Made by a program: the position numbers and the translations under genes. Source: Symsagittifera roscoffensis (Eukaryota > Xenacoelomorpha > Acoela > Convolutidae). From it: a stretch of 64,000 bases of DNA. The DNA is taken from assembly GCF_963678635.1 (NCBI RefSeq), contig NC_087067.1:26731547-26795546 (forward strand), written 5' to 3'. Position 1 is the stretch's first letter. Each line of letters opens with the position of its first letter. Below the pieces are notes generated by a model, which was not told the DNA's origin, did no database searches, and saw only the letters and a list, made by a program, of their open reading frames with translations. Of the stretch, positions 10,385 to 22,759 are shown one piece after another.

Positions 10385-10740
10385 GACCTTACGCGTATTT
10401 ACAGTCCGTGCAAAAGCTGGATAGGGTAATACCAGCGTTATATATGCATCAACAGCACTAGAATGATTAAACCACGTCATGCGAAAGTGTCAAAAAAAAG
10501 CAGCACAAAAATTTTCAGCATTTACTCCAAGAGAAAAAAAGTCAATAGTCAAAACGTTTTCAAATTAAAACAATCATCTGTTTCTAAAAACATATCAAAC
10601 GTACCAAAGGCGTACAATCCTAAAAATGTTCCAAACTAACATAAATTAAAATGGGCCCTTCCGTCATGCGACGGTACGTGCACAGGTTGGATAGGGCCAT
10701 ATCAACGCTATATAAATACATCGACAAAATTTTATGAATA
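10385..10740. repeat. Two diverged copies of a roughly 75-bp repeat
   Basis: Copies near 10388-10460 and 10655-10730 share the pattern GT(C/A)CGTGCA..GGATAGGG..AT..(C/A)CAGCGTTATATA.GCATC. Together with simple AT-rich DNA this is all I see in 10210-11040. It may be the tail of the LINE relic that follows. Confidence 0.5.
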
Positions 10741-11049
10741 AATCAAGTCTATTTTAATGCATCAAGAGAATTGTCAATTAAAATCTAACCCTCCTCGACT
10801 ACAGCACAGATAGAATTATCTATGTTGGATGTATTTTTAAGTTTTTGCACCCCCTAAAGCAGAGGATTGCACTCCTCAGATAAGTCACCATAAACATGTA
10901 GAGCAAAAGGGATTTCATGACATACAGAGATGGGACAAAGAAAGTGATAGATTTCGATGGTGAGATTGTGTGAACTATACGCTTCCTTCCGGTTAACCTC
11001 GGGTTTCAAGCGGTTGGGTGTGTAAGTCTTGTCAATTTTTTTATGACAA

Positions 11050-11340
11050 TTAGGCAGTGCCTCTTGTGGTCATTTCAAATGTTTTTTCCTATCTCCGTTC
11101 GAATTCGTACATGTCAATTCCAATCGCTTTCCAATGTTTGTCCAGTTTCCACTTGAATTCGTCGATGGTCTTGCTTTGCACTGTTTCCTGTGGCAGAATT
11201 GTTCCAGTCGAGAGGTGCTCTTATTGTGAAGAAATTTTTTCGCATTTCTAGATTTGCTTTACGTACTTACTATTTTACATGCGTTACCTCTAGAATCCTT
11301 ATCATTCCGCTCGAATAGTCCCGCAGTGGCATTCCTAAGG
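11050..11340 (-). pseudogene. LINE (CR1/L2/jockey-like) ORF2 C-terminus relic
   Basis: The minus strand reads LFERNDKDSRGNACKI, then RKNFFTIRAPLDWN, then, after a frameshift, ILPQETVQSKTIDEFKWKLD. This reproduces the C-terminal signature of APE-type LINE ORF2 proteins (R..FF..R....WN.LP..V..A.T...FK..LD). The RT domain itself is missing, so this is a relic of the extreme C-terminus. Confidence 0.7.
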
Positions 11341-13045
11341 CTTCCTTGGTAAGGCAAACATGCCAACTGGAAAACAGTTTGTGGAAAAATGACAAAAACG
11401 AAAAAAAGGAATTTATGAACAAAATTTTTTTTCGTTTTTTTTTAGAAAACAGAATTTAGAAAACAGTTTATGTGGAAAAAGGAGAAGAAAAAAGCGTTAA
11501 AAAATAGAATTTTTCGAAACTTTGAAGTTTCTGATTCCTAAATGGCGCTAAAAAACTCAAAAACGAACTTTACTTGAGCAAAACTAAGTTTTCACGGCCT
11601 AATTTAAGCTTAACACAGCGATCCAACACAGCTTCGCACCACTTGCGATCCAAATCTGAATGACTATGATTGAAATCAAACGGAAAAATGAAAAAAAAAA
11701 TAACTTCAGAAAATAGTTTTTGTAAATATAAACTGCAATCAAAGCTCAAAATATCTGGAAGCGAAGTGCCTGCGCCATCAGTAACTCTACATTGAGCTTT
11801 GGTAATGCTATAAAGAAGTCAAGAATTCAAAAAAAGCTTTCTGCAAAACTAAGCAGAAAAATAAGCAGACAGACAATCTAAATCAGCAAAAGTTGTGTAC
11901 TGGCTAAGAAAAAACTCTATTAATTTGTGAAATCGAACGTTTTCGGAACTATGTTCATCGTCAAAGTAATAATATTGATATACAAAGATTTACAGACGCA
12001 AAAACATGACAAAAGACAATTAGGTGGTTCTAAACGAGAAATAAAATCTTTCAACCAATCAAAATTAAACACTAAAAGATTTTCGTAATAGTTACTTTCC
12101 CTTAGTATTCTCAGATTTTTAAATATAAGCGATTCTTTTAATTCTGAGGGTTTCTTATACTAACATTTCGTTTTTACAGTTTTTCCGATTGACATGCTCG
12201 ATATTCTGGACTTATATTTTTGGACTCAAATCTAAGCCTTAGCTTGAAAAAAGTGAAACAACAAGAAGTTTAAAAGGTTAATTCAAAAGTTTTCCCACAT
12301 TTTGTGCATCATCACGATTAAAAGTCTTTACTACAATTTTTACAAAACGATCAAAGATGAGAATCATGTCTAAAATGCTCTAAAACATTTTGACCAAACA
12401 ATCTTGAACAACTGTAAATACATATTAAATTACATAACTATTAATAACATTTTCCTGTAAACTTCCTGGTTTTTTTAAATTTTTTGTTCTTTCATTGTTA
12501 TAAAATTTTGATTTGGGTTTATTTTCCAATTCTGACCAGGGAATTCAAGTACTTGACTTTTGTTGGAATTGAGAATTGACAGGGTCACAGGAATTGGGAA
12601 TTGGAATTGAATTTTTGGCTGGAATTGACATGGAAATGACATCAAAAATTGGCAAATAAAACTGATATCTTGAAAAATGACTCGGTTTAAATTTGACTCA
12701 GTCTAAAAGGACTCGGTCTTTGTCTGAATTTGAGCCCCATTCTTTGGTGAAGACGGTGTATATTCGGTCACCACGCTCATTTCCTCAACTGGAAACATTA
12801 AACAATTCATTATTTATGCTTAATAGAGGTAATAAAACTATATTAGAAATTCCAACTTAGAATAAATATTGTGGCAACGGAAAATAGCCAGGAATTGGAA
12901 TTGGAATTGAATTTTAGTCTCTCCAGGAATTGGAATTGGAATTGAATTACAAGGAATTGGAATTGACCCCCCGGAATTGGAACCGGAATTCAACTCCCTG
13001 ATTCTGACAAGTCAGTTTTTTGAATTTTAGCCGTGTTATACATGG
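11341..13045. other. Unassigned AT-rich DNA with (GGAATT)-type simple repeats
   Basis: No exon or element is recognised. From about 12535 to 12995 there are interrupted runs of GGAATTGGAATTG, in places several units long, which explain the local periodicity. Confidence 0.55.
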
Positions 13046-13051
13046 ACAATT

Positions 13052-13850
13052 ATTTTAGTGTTAATTCCCGGCTCCTGAATTCGTCGCTTGGGTTGACTCT
13101 CGCCCTGCAAATATGCAAAGCCTCTAGTGTGATTAGCTTCTGAGTGTTGGCTGTTTGGTTTATAAACTCTGACTTCAGCTCAGCTGTACCTTTATTACAT
13201 TCTAACAAGTGTTGCCCTATTGAGAAGTGCTCTTTGCGGTGTTCATTGACCCTCGTGGCTAAACTTCGGACTGTCTGGCCGATATAGGTGGAGTTAAATC
13301 CAATAAATGTTTGCTAATACATCACTTTGGATCTCAGTTCACGAGCAAAGAAAGTTTTGAGGGATTGGCAAGCATGTTTTCAATTTTGTTGTTATAAAAA
13401 TTATTTGTGCCCCGGATATTTGCCGAACCTTTGCAGCTAACAGTTGAGATGGATTGCCTCGATACTGCATGGTAAAAAGAGGGGGGAGGGGGTGATTTTT
13501 TCAGCCATTTATCATTTCTCGGTTCTGATGCCGTCACCTCTAATTATTTTTTCCCTAAATGATCTTGTTAAAAATTTCACACACTACCCTGTCCGACCAA
13601 TTTTTCAGATGTTGAAACCAATCCATTTTTACGATTTTTTTCCAATGCTTGGTCAAAACTTTCCCATGTTGAGGTACTTCTGAAAACCCTATAGACCATA
13701 ACTTCATTGTTGTTCCTTTTGTATTGCAAAGGTGCGCAACCTCTAAAATTTAGAATGGTGCCGGTATCATTTGTTGACATGAAAGTCATAGCATATTTGA
13801 ATTTCGATACAACTAAATTTATGGGAAAACATTCATACAAGGAAAAATCA
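13052..13850 (-). pseudogene. Penelope-like element: RT C-terminus + GIY-YIG endonuclease relic
   Basis: On the minus strand at 13840-13577 the frame reads KFKYAMTFMSTNDTGTILNF, then APLQYKRN, then VYRVFRSTSTWESFDQAL, matching the Penelope RT thumb (STNxTGxxLNF...PLQYK...YR). After a decayed stretch, 13300-13055 reads NSTYIGQTVRSLATRVNEH, then IGQHLLEC, LITLEAL, and the family's terminal DEFRSRELTLK with a stop. The GIY-YIG core is in the variant form TYIG and is followed by the conserved R..R..EH. A stop and a frameshift separate the two parts, so it is inactive. Confidence 0.85.
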
Positions 13851-13859
13851 GGCCCAAAT

Positions 13860-15100
13860 TTTTTTAAAAAATTGCAGTAGGCATAGTTTTTTGTTAGAAT
13901 TATTTTTAAACGGCGTTATAGTAAATAAGATTTAATTTTCCAAAATGAAATTATGCTTAATGCAGGCTTTTTAAAAAGAATTTGTGCCAAAAACTTCCAT
14001 AAATATATTTATTGTATTTATTGTTTCTTGTTAGAGCCCAGATCTAATGTGGCAAAAAAGTATTGTCCAAGTTAATACACTCGATACGACTGGGAGTGTT
14101 TTCAAAATGAGGTGATGTTCTTAGCTACTCGTACTCTTATATGAGTTTAAAATCTGCCAAAGATTCTTAAAAGTAGGTCCGAACAATTTCTCTTTTTAAA
14201 CCAAAAAGTGGCGGAAATAGGCGAGGAACATCCATATAAAATCACTGATTTTTGAAACCAAAATTGTAACGGTTTCAGCCCAATTGTTTGCTCACTTTTT
14301 TAAGCTTTCCTAGAAAAACGAACGAAAAATAATTTCTGTTGTTGAGATCACTTAACGAAGCGCAGTAAGACAGACCTAGGGATGTTTTGTAAGCAAATAG
14401 TTTTGAAAACCGTCTTTCTCAGTGCTTCAATTACAAAAACAAGCATTTTGGAAGATGTTGGAGTGTCTATCACAGTTTTCATAAAACGTAGTTTGATTTA
14501 TTTGTGCAAATACAAACTTTCGGTAGAAAAAAAGAACTACGACAGGAAAATTACTATCAACCAGTCTCCAACCTACATAGTCAAAATTATTAATACAGTT
14601 TATCTTGAGATTCAGAGTTGGAGCAACTTGGATTTAAAAAAATTAGGATTAAAGGCTGAGATTCAATCTGAGATCTGAACTGAATATAAAGAAGAGGTTG
14701 TATTTGTTGACAAAAGTATTGAAAAAAATGAAATAGTCTCGAATTGACTCTCGGCCTCCACAAATAAGCAAATAAGCACCACAAAAGTTCCGGTTGTTTA
14801 GTTTTTGACTTATTGTTTAGTGTGTAGTTATTCTTGAAATTGTACAAGTTAAATCAGTTTCAATTGGTTGACCTCGAAAAAGAAAAAAACTTTGACTAAA
14901 ATTTCTGACCTTGGAACGGCAGATTGTTGCCCATCAATATTCGATTGTGTTGATCCTCGTTAGCGTTGCTCAGGGCATTCGTCAACAAGTTAGTTTTCGG
15001 TGATTCGGCAAAAAAACACTGCGGGAGTTCGACTGTCTAAACTTCAATCCGTTCTCAAACAAAAATGTAGTTCTACTCAATGTGCTTCATTCGCTTCTCA
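13860..15100. other. AT-rich region without recognised content
   Basis: Two overlapping short ORFs (14382-14678 +, 14590-14847 -) resemble no family I know. No convincing splice sites or repeats were seen. Confidence 0.5.
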
Positions 15101-17670
15101 AAGACAAGAATTCTTACATTTATAATGAAGCTTTGCTCATCGTTCTTGAAGACTGCTGGCCCGTAATTCAAAACGCCTCTCCCATAGTGAATTGAACACA
15201 GATGTAGGGCTTCTTAAACCGGTGCTGCGATTGTTTAGTACACAGCCTTACTAGTAGGTATGGATGCAGATTTTTGCTTTTTTGCTCTTCAACTGCTTGC
15301 TCACCCTGCGCTCTGCAGATGAAAAGTATAGTCAGATTTGACCTTGGATCATTCACGTCCCCAGCCCAGCCAGCATCTGCAAATCCATATATTTGAACAA
15401 GATCAGCGTCACTAGAGTAGCTCAGTTCTTGATCTTTACCGCCTTTAGGTATCATAGAACTTTCTGCGCAGCCACTCCGTACGCACTGTCAAGATCCATC
15501 CGGAAACGGGAAAATTGACTTACACTAGCTACAAGATTGGTCCTTCTCCGTTAAGCTATGAACAATAACGAGCCCACAAATACTCTGTAGTTCTAAGCCT
15601 TTGTAGCACCCACTATCAGGAAGTCCTCCATCACAGTTGTGAGCTGATAACCCCAAGTTTTCCCAGTCGCTTAAAGTCAGTTTAGCCAAATTGCCTCGAG
15701 CAGTCGACAATATAACTTGTTTCATTCAAAGTTACCGATCTAGAAACCGTTGTAGATGGGGCCTCTCGTCTTGCAACTTCGTCAAGAACTTTGCGCCACG
15801 GATGATGTCAGCTCCTCAAACCAGTACATAGATCATTACATACTAATTTCCATTCTTCGTGAACAAATATAAGTCGCTGCTGCTTTTAGCAAGTTTTTCC
15901 TTGCCTACAAAAAGTCTCAAATTCTATAAGCAAATTCATCCAGCCTGCGTCAGCCCATACATACTTTTTTGTAGCAATCACACTTGGTTGACAACGCAGT
16001 TGAACTGCTCTGGCTCTTTTTTTGGATACAATCACTGCTTCTGTAAAGCTCCTTGCCTTTTGAGATTCAGTAGCTGAAGCATAGGTGTAAAACGTTCAAA
16101 CTTAAATAGGCAGTTTCATGTCCTTTTTGCCCTGTGCACTAAATACTGAGTAGGATGAAAATATGCTGCTTTTTTTCGAGCGGGTCCTCTATGCTGAAGG
16201 TTTTTTCATGATCGAGCTTGGTTTCAAAAAATCAATTGAATCATCGATTGATAGCCTAAGGGTTTGCAATGACTCACAGTCAACCATGAACTCGCATAGA
16301 GTGATGAGCTTAATAAATTTCAAGTTTCTTGCCTGACTCAATTTTTCTCTAAATCAATCAGCAAGAAGGCTCAACAATCCGATACCCAATGAACTTCCTC
16401 TTTTTGACTTATGGATCTATCTTCCGATGTTGGCTCCGTCAAAATAGTTTTACCGGCATCCTAATACATTCAAACAGCTCAACTTTGATGGTTTTCCTTA
16501 ATGCATATCTGTCGGTGAAAGTCGGTTCTTGCTGCTGTTTATTGTACACAAGTTCCAAACTATCACAGCTGTCAACTTACATCAATCTGAGGAATCGTGG
16601 GCACTGTGAACTCTTGCTCCACCTGAATTTTCCACATAATCTTTATAAACATTATTCAAATACTCACATATATTGTCAGGGTGTAGGCTCTACAGTGCTC
16701 CATTGTCAGTCACAAAGTCTTGAAACGCACTTTTCTTGACCAAAAAAGAAACTCACTTTTTTTTGTGTTGAAACTCAAGGCATAACACGCTCCATTAAAG
16801 CTCGCTATATCTAATTTTTGTTGATTATCTGTGATATTCTGTTCCTCGTCTGCCGATGCTCTGCTGTCAATTTTATTTTGCCTTCTAGAATCTGTACACT
16901 TTTCTCAGAACGCTAGGCCGCGCATCATGTTGAATGATGAAGTGTCCCATTTGCTCAGGTGCCCCAGAGGTCAATGCTACATCATCGCACATTGCGTCAA
17001 TATTTTTTCTTTTTGTCACTAGAATAATCGGAATCCACCCGAGTTTGCTTTTAACGACACAGAATTTCTTTTGCTGCTTCGCATGTAGCTGCCATAATTT
17101 AGTGCCATGGATTTGAAATAATGGCGACAAAATTCAACCTTGAAATTTCATATCACACTGTATCTAAGCATGCCTTGGATAGTGTAGCTCTAAGCAGCAT
17201 CTTGCTAGTTTTTGGTCTCTATTGCACTGTTGGCGTTCTGTCAGTCGTCCCATTTTTTGATTTCTCAAAGCTAAAAACGACAGCCCTGTCGCCCACCACA
17301 TGATCAGTGAACCAAAATTCCAATTTAAGGTCGCTTCCCTTCATTGATTTTGTTGTACAACATCTGAAGAACTTCAGTCGCTTCCACGCAGTCCTGTTGA
17401 TAACCAGGGCATTAAAAAGTGTGACCCTATGTGGTTCTCTAGCTTCGCTAAACTTCATGATCACCTCTTGTCTGCGAACTAGCTTCTTTTCTGATCCATG
17501 GCGCAGATTTGCAATCTCGAACATTAATGTTGGCCTCTCTACACTGCAAAGTTTCTCTTGGCGTTTTGTTTCCAGGATTTTGTTCCACAACCATAGCCAT
17601 TTGCTTCCACGCAGTTGTTCTCTATGTTTATGAAAGTCGTATTGTTTGATATCAAAGCCACATAGCACCG
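15100..17670 (-). pseudogene. Ty1/copia-type retrotransposon relic
   Basis: At 15455-15300 (minus) the sequence IYGFADAGWAGDVNDPRSN...LFICRAQG is the copia RNase H motif, YxDADWAGDxxxRxSxxGYxF, with its catalytic Asp pair. Around 16975-16915 VALTSGAPEQMGHF resembles a degraded copia protease (LDSGAxxHM). An open 149-aa minus frame at 17219-17668 occupies the gag position but is not confidently gag. Multiple stops and frameshifts separate these pieces, and I could not define LTRs. The RNase H assignment is firm; the protease and gag assignments are tentative. Confidence 0.6.
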
Positions 17671-17717
17671 TGCAGTGTTGTTTTTATGCTGGATCACCAT
17701 AGCTCACTTCTGCGTAG

Positions 17718-17842
17718 GCTGTCCTCTGGTGTCCTCTTGTTGTCCTCTGGTGTCTTCTGGTGACCTCTGGTGTCATTTGATGTCCTCAGGTGTCTTCTGG
17801 TGACCTCTGGTGTCATTTGATGTCCTCAGGTGTACTCTCAGT
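17718..17842. repeat. Decamer minisatellite (TGTCCTCTGG)n
   Basis: About eleven 10-bp units of the TGTCCTCTGG / TGTCTTCTGG / TGACCTCTGG type stand in tandem. Units at 17751-17790 and 17791-17830 form an exact 40-bp higher-order repeat. It directly abuts the copia relic. Confidence 0.9.
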
Positions 17843-19143
17843 GAGCATCCGACAGATCGTCATTACCCATCACTGTCTGATATTTAATCTGTGGTTTGAA
17901 CTGAGGATTGGATAAAGAAGAGGTAGTTTTGAGAATGCATGAAAAGTGAAGTGAGTTAAATGACAGAACAAAATAAGATTTACAAAACAACCAGTTGAAG
18001 GACAATTGTTTATTTTGTAATCACTTGCTTTCTGTTAACTATGTAAAAAAAAATTTTCACACAGCTGATTTTAATAAGTTCTGACTAGTGAAACTTCAAA
18101 CAGATTAATCTCTGCAGTAACTTTTTCTGACCTTGGAATAGTCTGACCTCAAGATTTGTTCAAGTCATCTAGCTGTTTTTACTCTGTGAAGTATTATAAA
18201 ACAACAAACTGCCATCAAAAAGTCAAAATTGTTCAGATGTTTTCATTATCAATAGCTGGTTGGCGCTGATACATTGCAGTAGCCGTCACACTTGCGCAGG
18301 AAAAAGCTACTATTCTTACTCTTAGTATTTTGAGGAGCTAAAAGAAGAAACTTAAAAAAGCTTAAAAAAACTGCCTCAAAAAATTCAAAATTGATCAAAA
18401 GTTAGCTGGTAGCAAAGTTTTTTTTAGCCATGATATGGAGTTAAGCAAGAAACAATTTTGACACAATTTTTAGACAAGTTTTTAGACAAAATTTTCTTAA
18501 AAATCGATACTTCGAAATAATAGTCAGTTTTTTTTCACCAATCACCGCAACCAGAACATTCTGTGCTGCTAACACTGTAACCACTTACTTTTTTTTTGTT
18601 TAGACTTCCTTCATTTCTGAGCCATGATGTTTTGACGTTACTAGATTCACAGCAAACAGTTTTTTAAACTTTTTTGGAGACTAAAATTGATAAGTTTTTT
18701 TAAATGAAATATCAGAGGGCTGAGAGAAGGAATGTTTCAAAAAGAAGCTGTCATTTTTGTAATGTTAGGAACTTGGCCTAAGCGAGTTTGCCAGAAAAAA
18801 AATCTTCGCAGCGTCAAAATCTGATATCACGCACACTTTATTGTAGATCTATAATTAAAGGACCTCAATCACTCTTGTGGTTTCATTCCGCTTAGTTTCT
18901 AGATCATTTGATTTAAAAAAACTGAACATCAAATGTATACTAACTTCATATCAGTTTGGAGCAGTGCGGTTAAAACACCATTCTTATATTTATCGACTGG
19001 TTTTCTAAGCTTTTTTGCTGATCAATTTGGTTGGTTTGCTATATAATTCATAGACCAAATTCCAGATAAGTTTTATCTAAAGCAAAAAAAAAACATTAAT
19101 ATTAGCAGTAACATTTTTTTCTGTACTCTTTACTTTAATCAAA
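17843..19143. other. AT-rich region without recognised content
   Basis: I see no exon, RNA gene or repeat in this stretch that I can support. It precedes the proline dehydrogenase copy and could contain its 5' flank. Confidence 0.45.
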
Positions 19144-19836
19144 ATGGCGTCATTTTTAACAAGGTTCTCAAGTAACCGTTCTGTTAGACATAGTATTTAC
19201 CGATTCACAACTTCAGCATATAGTTATAATTCTGATCCACATGATCTTAAAGCAGTCAACTCGGTTGAACCAAAACTATCCGATGGTGCAAATTAGCGAG
19301 TTTTCGAGGAAAAATATGTCGCTGAAATCATTTCTGCTATCCTTGTATTTAAATTTGGCAAAGTTAAACCTCTAATTACAAATAATGAGCTGTTTATGAA
19401 AGTTGGACAGAAAATTTTGGGCGAAAAACTAATTTAGAAAATAATGAAAATGTCCATTTATGGTCGTTTCATCGGGGCCGAAACAACGGAAGACTTAAAA
19501 AATTTAATTTCTCGACTTGAAGCTTACATAATTGGTACTATTTTGGACTATGCAGTTGAAAATGACATTGATGACTCAGAGAAGTCTTTTAATGCCAATC
19601 AAACGCTATAGGGCGTCGATTCGAAATATGCTCAAAACAATTCCTCGATAGACTGCCAAAACAAAAACTCAAAGCTCGAAGCAGGTTTCGAGAAAAATAT
19701 GCAGCTTTTTTTGAATTGTTTCGGAGCAGCTTCGAAATGCGAAACTTTTGACGGTTTTGTTGCTATTAAACTTACAAGTCTCGCAACGCCCCAGTTTCTC
19801 ATGAAATTTTCTGACATGTTTTTTAGGAAATTTTAA
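19144..19836 (+). pseudogene. PRODH: Proline dehydrogenase (mitochondrial) N-terminal third, intronless, three TAG stops
   Basis: An ATG at 19144 opens one uninterrupted frame of 230 codons, apart from TAG at 19294, 19435 and 19609. The first 29 residues (MASFLTRFSSNRSVRHSIYR...) look like a mitochondrial presequence, rich in Arg and Ser with no acidic residues. Later segments match the PRODH N-terminal region in order: EIISAILVFKFGK, KVGQKILGEKL, KIMKMSIYGRFIGAE, GTILDYAVENDI, FEKNMQLFLNCF, DGFVAIKLTSLATPQFLMKFS. The frame ends with TAA at 19834, before the FAD-binding barrel. The absence of introns suggests a retrocopy, but the 3' end is missing, which is unusual for a LINE-made copy. A first large exon of a gene is the alternative. 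There are no frameshifts. Confidence 0.85.
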
Positions 19837-20242
19837 GGGTCGGTGAGCTGAGAAGCATTGCCATTTTCTTAATCCCATACTGGCCCTGATACAGTGCTGA
19901 TTCAATTTGTTCAGACAGAACGAATGAAAATTAAAACTTAGAACTCGTTTTTCACAAAAATTGATTGAAATTAGACAAAAAGTGATCTAAAATTTCTAAG
20001 CAATAAAAACAATTGTAACTTGCTGACAGCCTCACCAAAAGAAAGCTGGACTTTTTTGCTATGTTTGAGCTAAATTTTTCAGTCGATCAGAACAAACGCT
20101 TAAGCAACCGAGTCAATTGCTGACTAAAATTTATCAAAGAGAGATCCAACAAAAATTAAGAAGGCTCAAAATAGTTTACAAAATGTAATAGCTGCTAAAT
20201 TTTGTGTTGATATAAACAAGTATAACTTTTGTTTTCAAAAAC

Positions 20243-20706
20243 AACAAAACTGCTTGTATTAGGGCGAGGCCCTGAATGATTCGACTGCCTTTTAGGGAAT
20301 ATGGAACACTAATAACATGAAAAATTAAGTGTAAAAGTGTGGAATACTTTTTTTAGTTTGAGATTTTTACGAGAATCCTCACCCCACACGCCATATTAAG
20401 TACAAAGTGAAAGTTTTTGCTCCTAATGACAAATCAACTATGGCAAATAAACTTCCTTCAAACATTTTGGAACATTTTTTAAGACGGATTAAATCTCGAG
20501 TTAATATCGCGAAATATATCGTGCGTAAATTGTCCCAAATTGGCCAAAATGGCACCCTTTAAAACCCATATTTTTACAAAAAATGACCACAGGTGGAATA
20601 TATTTTCAAATTTAAGTTCAAAACAAAAATAACTTTGAATAATGCCTAGTTAAAAAGTCTGAACAAAAAAAACCACCCCGAGTACAAGCTTTACGGAATT
20701 CGGAAC
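20243..20706 (-). mobile_element. Helentron/HINE-like family, copy 1
   Basis: The hairpin end is at the left (AGGGCGAGGCCCT) and the subterminal repeat end at the right (ATTCGGAAC). It shares the family core ATTGTCCCAAATTGGCCAAAATGGC and the CACCCCGAG end block. It is more diverged than copies 4, 6 and 7. Confidence 0.75.
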
Positions 20707-21112
20707 AATAATCCACCATTTTGTGCAAATTTTAGAGATTTTCTTTGTGCCAAAATTTTGAAAAAATCTAAATGAGTTCTGGTGGAAATCCTAGCAAGTG
20801 GTTATTCTAACATATTGCCAACCACATTTGAAAAACAAACAGCATTTAAAGTTTCCAAATCTGTTTTTTTTTTGCCAGAAAAGTTTAAATCAGCGCCGAA
20901 GTCAGCGTAAACAGGTATGCTCGATGGTGCTTTAAAATTTAAATTAAACAAATGCTCAAATACTAGATTGATTAGCTAAAACTGCTTGGCTTTTTTTTTC
21001 ACTTTTCCCCCCGCATTTGATTTTCAGTTTTAAAAATTTATTTTATCGTTGTCACAATGCAACGAAATATGGCATGTTGAACAAACTAACAACTGCGTAC
21101 AAAGTTGTTATA

Positions 21113-21633
21113 TTGTCTCAACTTTCTTAATGAAGGTAACCAAATGGATGTGCTCGGGGTGGTTTTTTTTCTTCAGACAAGTTTCGACTTCTGAGGTAAC
21201 CATTTTTGACGGATTTTAAAAAAATATCATTCGAAAGATATTGTTGTCTTGAGCTTGAATTTAAAAAAATCTTTCATCTGTGATCTTTTTTCCTAAACAA
21301 AGGTGGTTTAAAGATTGCCATTTCGGCCAATTGGGGACAATTAACGATATATTAAGGAATTTTAACGCGCGACGGTTAGCGCAGATTTTAATCCGTCTGA
21401 AAAATTGTTGCGAATTGGTTGATTGAAGCTTTTTGCCATATTGATTTGTCACTGGGAGCAAAATTTTTCACTTTGATTTTTATATGGCGTGTGGGGGATA
21501 ATGTCAAAAAAAATCTCAAGTAAAAAAAAACATTTTTTTATTACATTTAATTGTTTTATGTTATAACTGCTCCAAAGACCATAAAAGGCAGTCGGAAAAT
21601 TCAAGGCTTCGCCCTGAAACGAGAAGTCTTGTT
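21113..21633 (+). mobile_element. Helentron/HINE-like family, copy 2
   Basis: It runs from the TGTGCTCGGGGTGGTTTTTT block to AGGCTTCGCCCT hairpin + GAGAAGTCTTGTT. The 5' tip is degraded. It is in the opposite orientation to copy 1, 400 bp away. Confidence 0.75.
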
Positions 21634-21912
21634 GGCAGTTCACGTCGTAACAAAGTTTAGCCATTATTATAACACATTAAATATCTAGAAGCTAGAAGTC
21701 TGAATTGTGGAATGTAGGAGTGAGGGAGCGGAAAAAAGCCAACTGCTTAAGGATGCTTATACCAATAAACCATTAAATTACTTAAATAGTTAGCTTGAAC
21801 AGTTGAAGAGGTTCAAGAAAACTAATACACTTAGCTTGTCATTTATTGAAGCAAAATAAAAAATGATATCAAAACTCATTATAATGTAAAATCAAATTTT
21901 TAGTCATTTGAT

Positions 21913-22048
21913 AGAGGTAGATAATTTTTGAAGAAATGGAGGAATAAATATATGTATTCAGACCATTTTTAGCGGGTTTGTAAGAGGTAGATAATTTTTG
22001 AAGAAATGGAGGAATAAATATATGTATTCAGACCATTTTTAGCGGGTT
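21913..22048. repeat. Tandem duplication, 70-bp period
   Basis: The unit AGAGGTAGATAATTTTTGAA...CATTTTTAGCGGGTT occurs at 21913-21978 and, without change, at 21983-22048. A third partial copy (TGTATTCAGAACATTTTTAG) follows. Confidence 0.95.
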
Positions 22049-22269
22049 GTGTATTCAGAACATTTTTAGAAAAGCTGACCGCGTATGGGCTACGATCAGG
22101 AAATCTTGTGATTGCCAAGCAAGTATCCTTGCGTTTGCGTTAATGGCGGTTTTGCTGCCGGAATAATGATTTGTTAGTTTGTTTCAACGCGCAAATTATT
22201 TATGCGAGGGAAAAAATCCGCACACATAATCGCTTCAAATTGAAATGAGGCAAGCTAATTGGTCTTTTT

Positions 22270-22759
22270 GTTCTAACTTTTGTAACGAAAGTAACGGAGT
22301 TTTTGCGCTCGGGTGGTTTTTCTTCAGACAAATTTCGATCTCTTAACTAAGAACTTTTGAGGGAAATTTTTTTATCAGCCGGAAGGTATTGTTGCCTTGA
22401 GCGAATATTTGAAAATAAAATTCACCCGTGGTCATTTTTCTTAAAATTGTGAGTGTTTAAAGATTGCCAGTTTGGCGCATTTGGGACAATTAACGCGCGG
22501 TATAATTCGCGCTATTAACGCGTAAACGGAGATCTATTATTTAATCCGTCTTAGAAATCAATCTAAATTGGTTGAAGGAAGCCTATTTGCATAATTGTTT
22601 TGTTACTAGGAGCGAAAATTATCACTTCGTATTTCATATGGCGTGTGTGGGGACGGTTTAAAAAAACTCTTTTTGTTTCAATTTTTTTTTTCAAAACGAA
22701 CACTGCTTCATAGAATCCAAAGAAATTAAGGGCTTTGCCCTGATACGAGCAGTCTTGTT
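22270..22759 (+). mobile_element. Helentron/HINE-like family, copy 3
   Basis: It starts near GTAACGAAAGTAACGGAG and ends AGGGCTTTGCCCTGATACGAGCAGTCTTGTT. Its last roughly 85 bp form the start of the 965-bp duplicated segment, so a truncated second 3' end lies at 24280-24358. Confidence 0.8.

Noticed and set aside
17720-17840. CRISPR-like array
   Set aside because: The repeat is a contiguous decamer minisatellite without unique spacers, in eukaryotic DNA.
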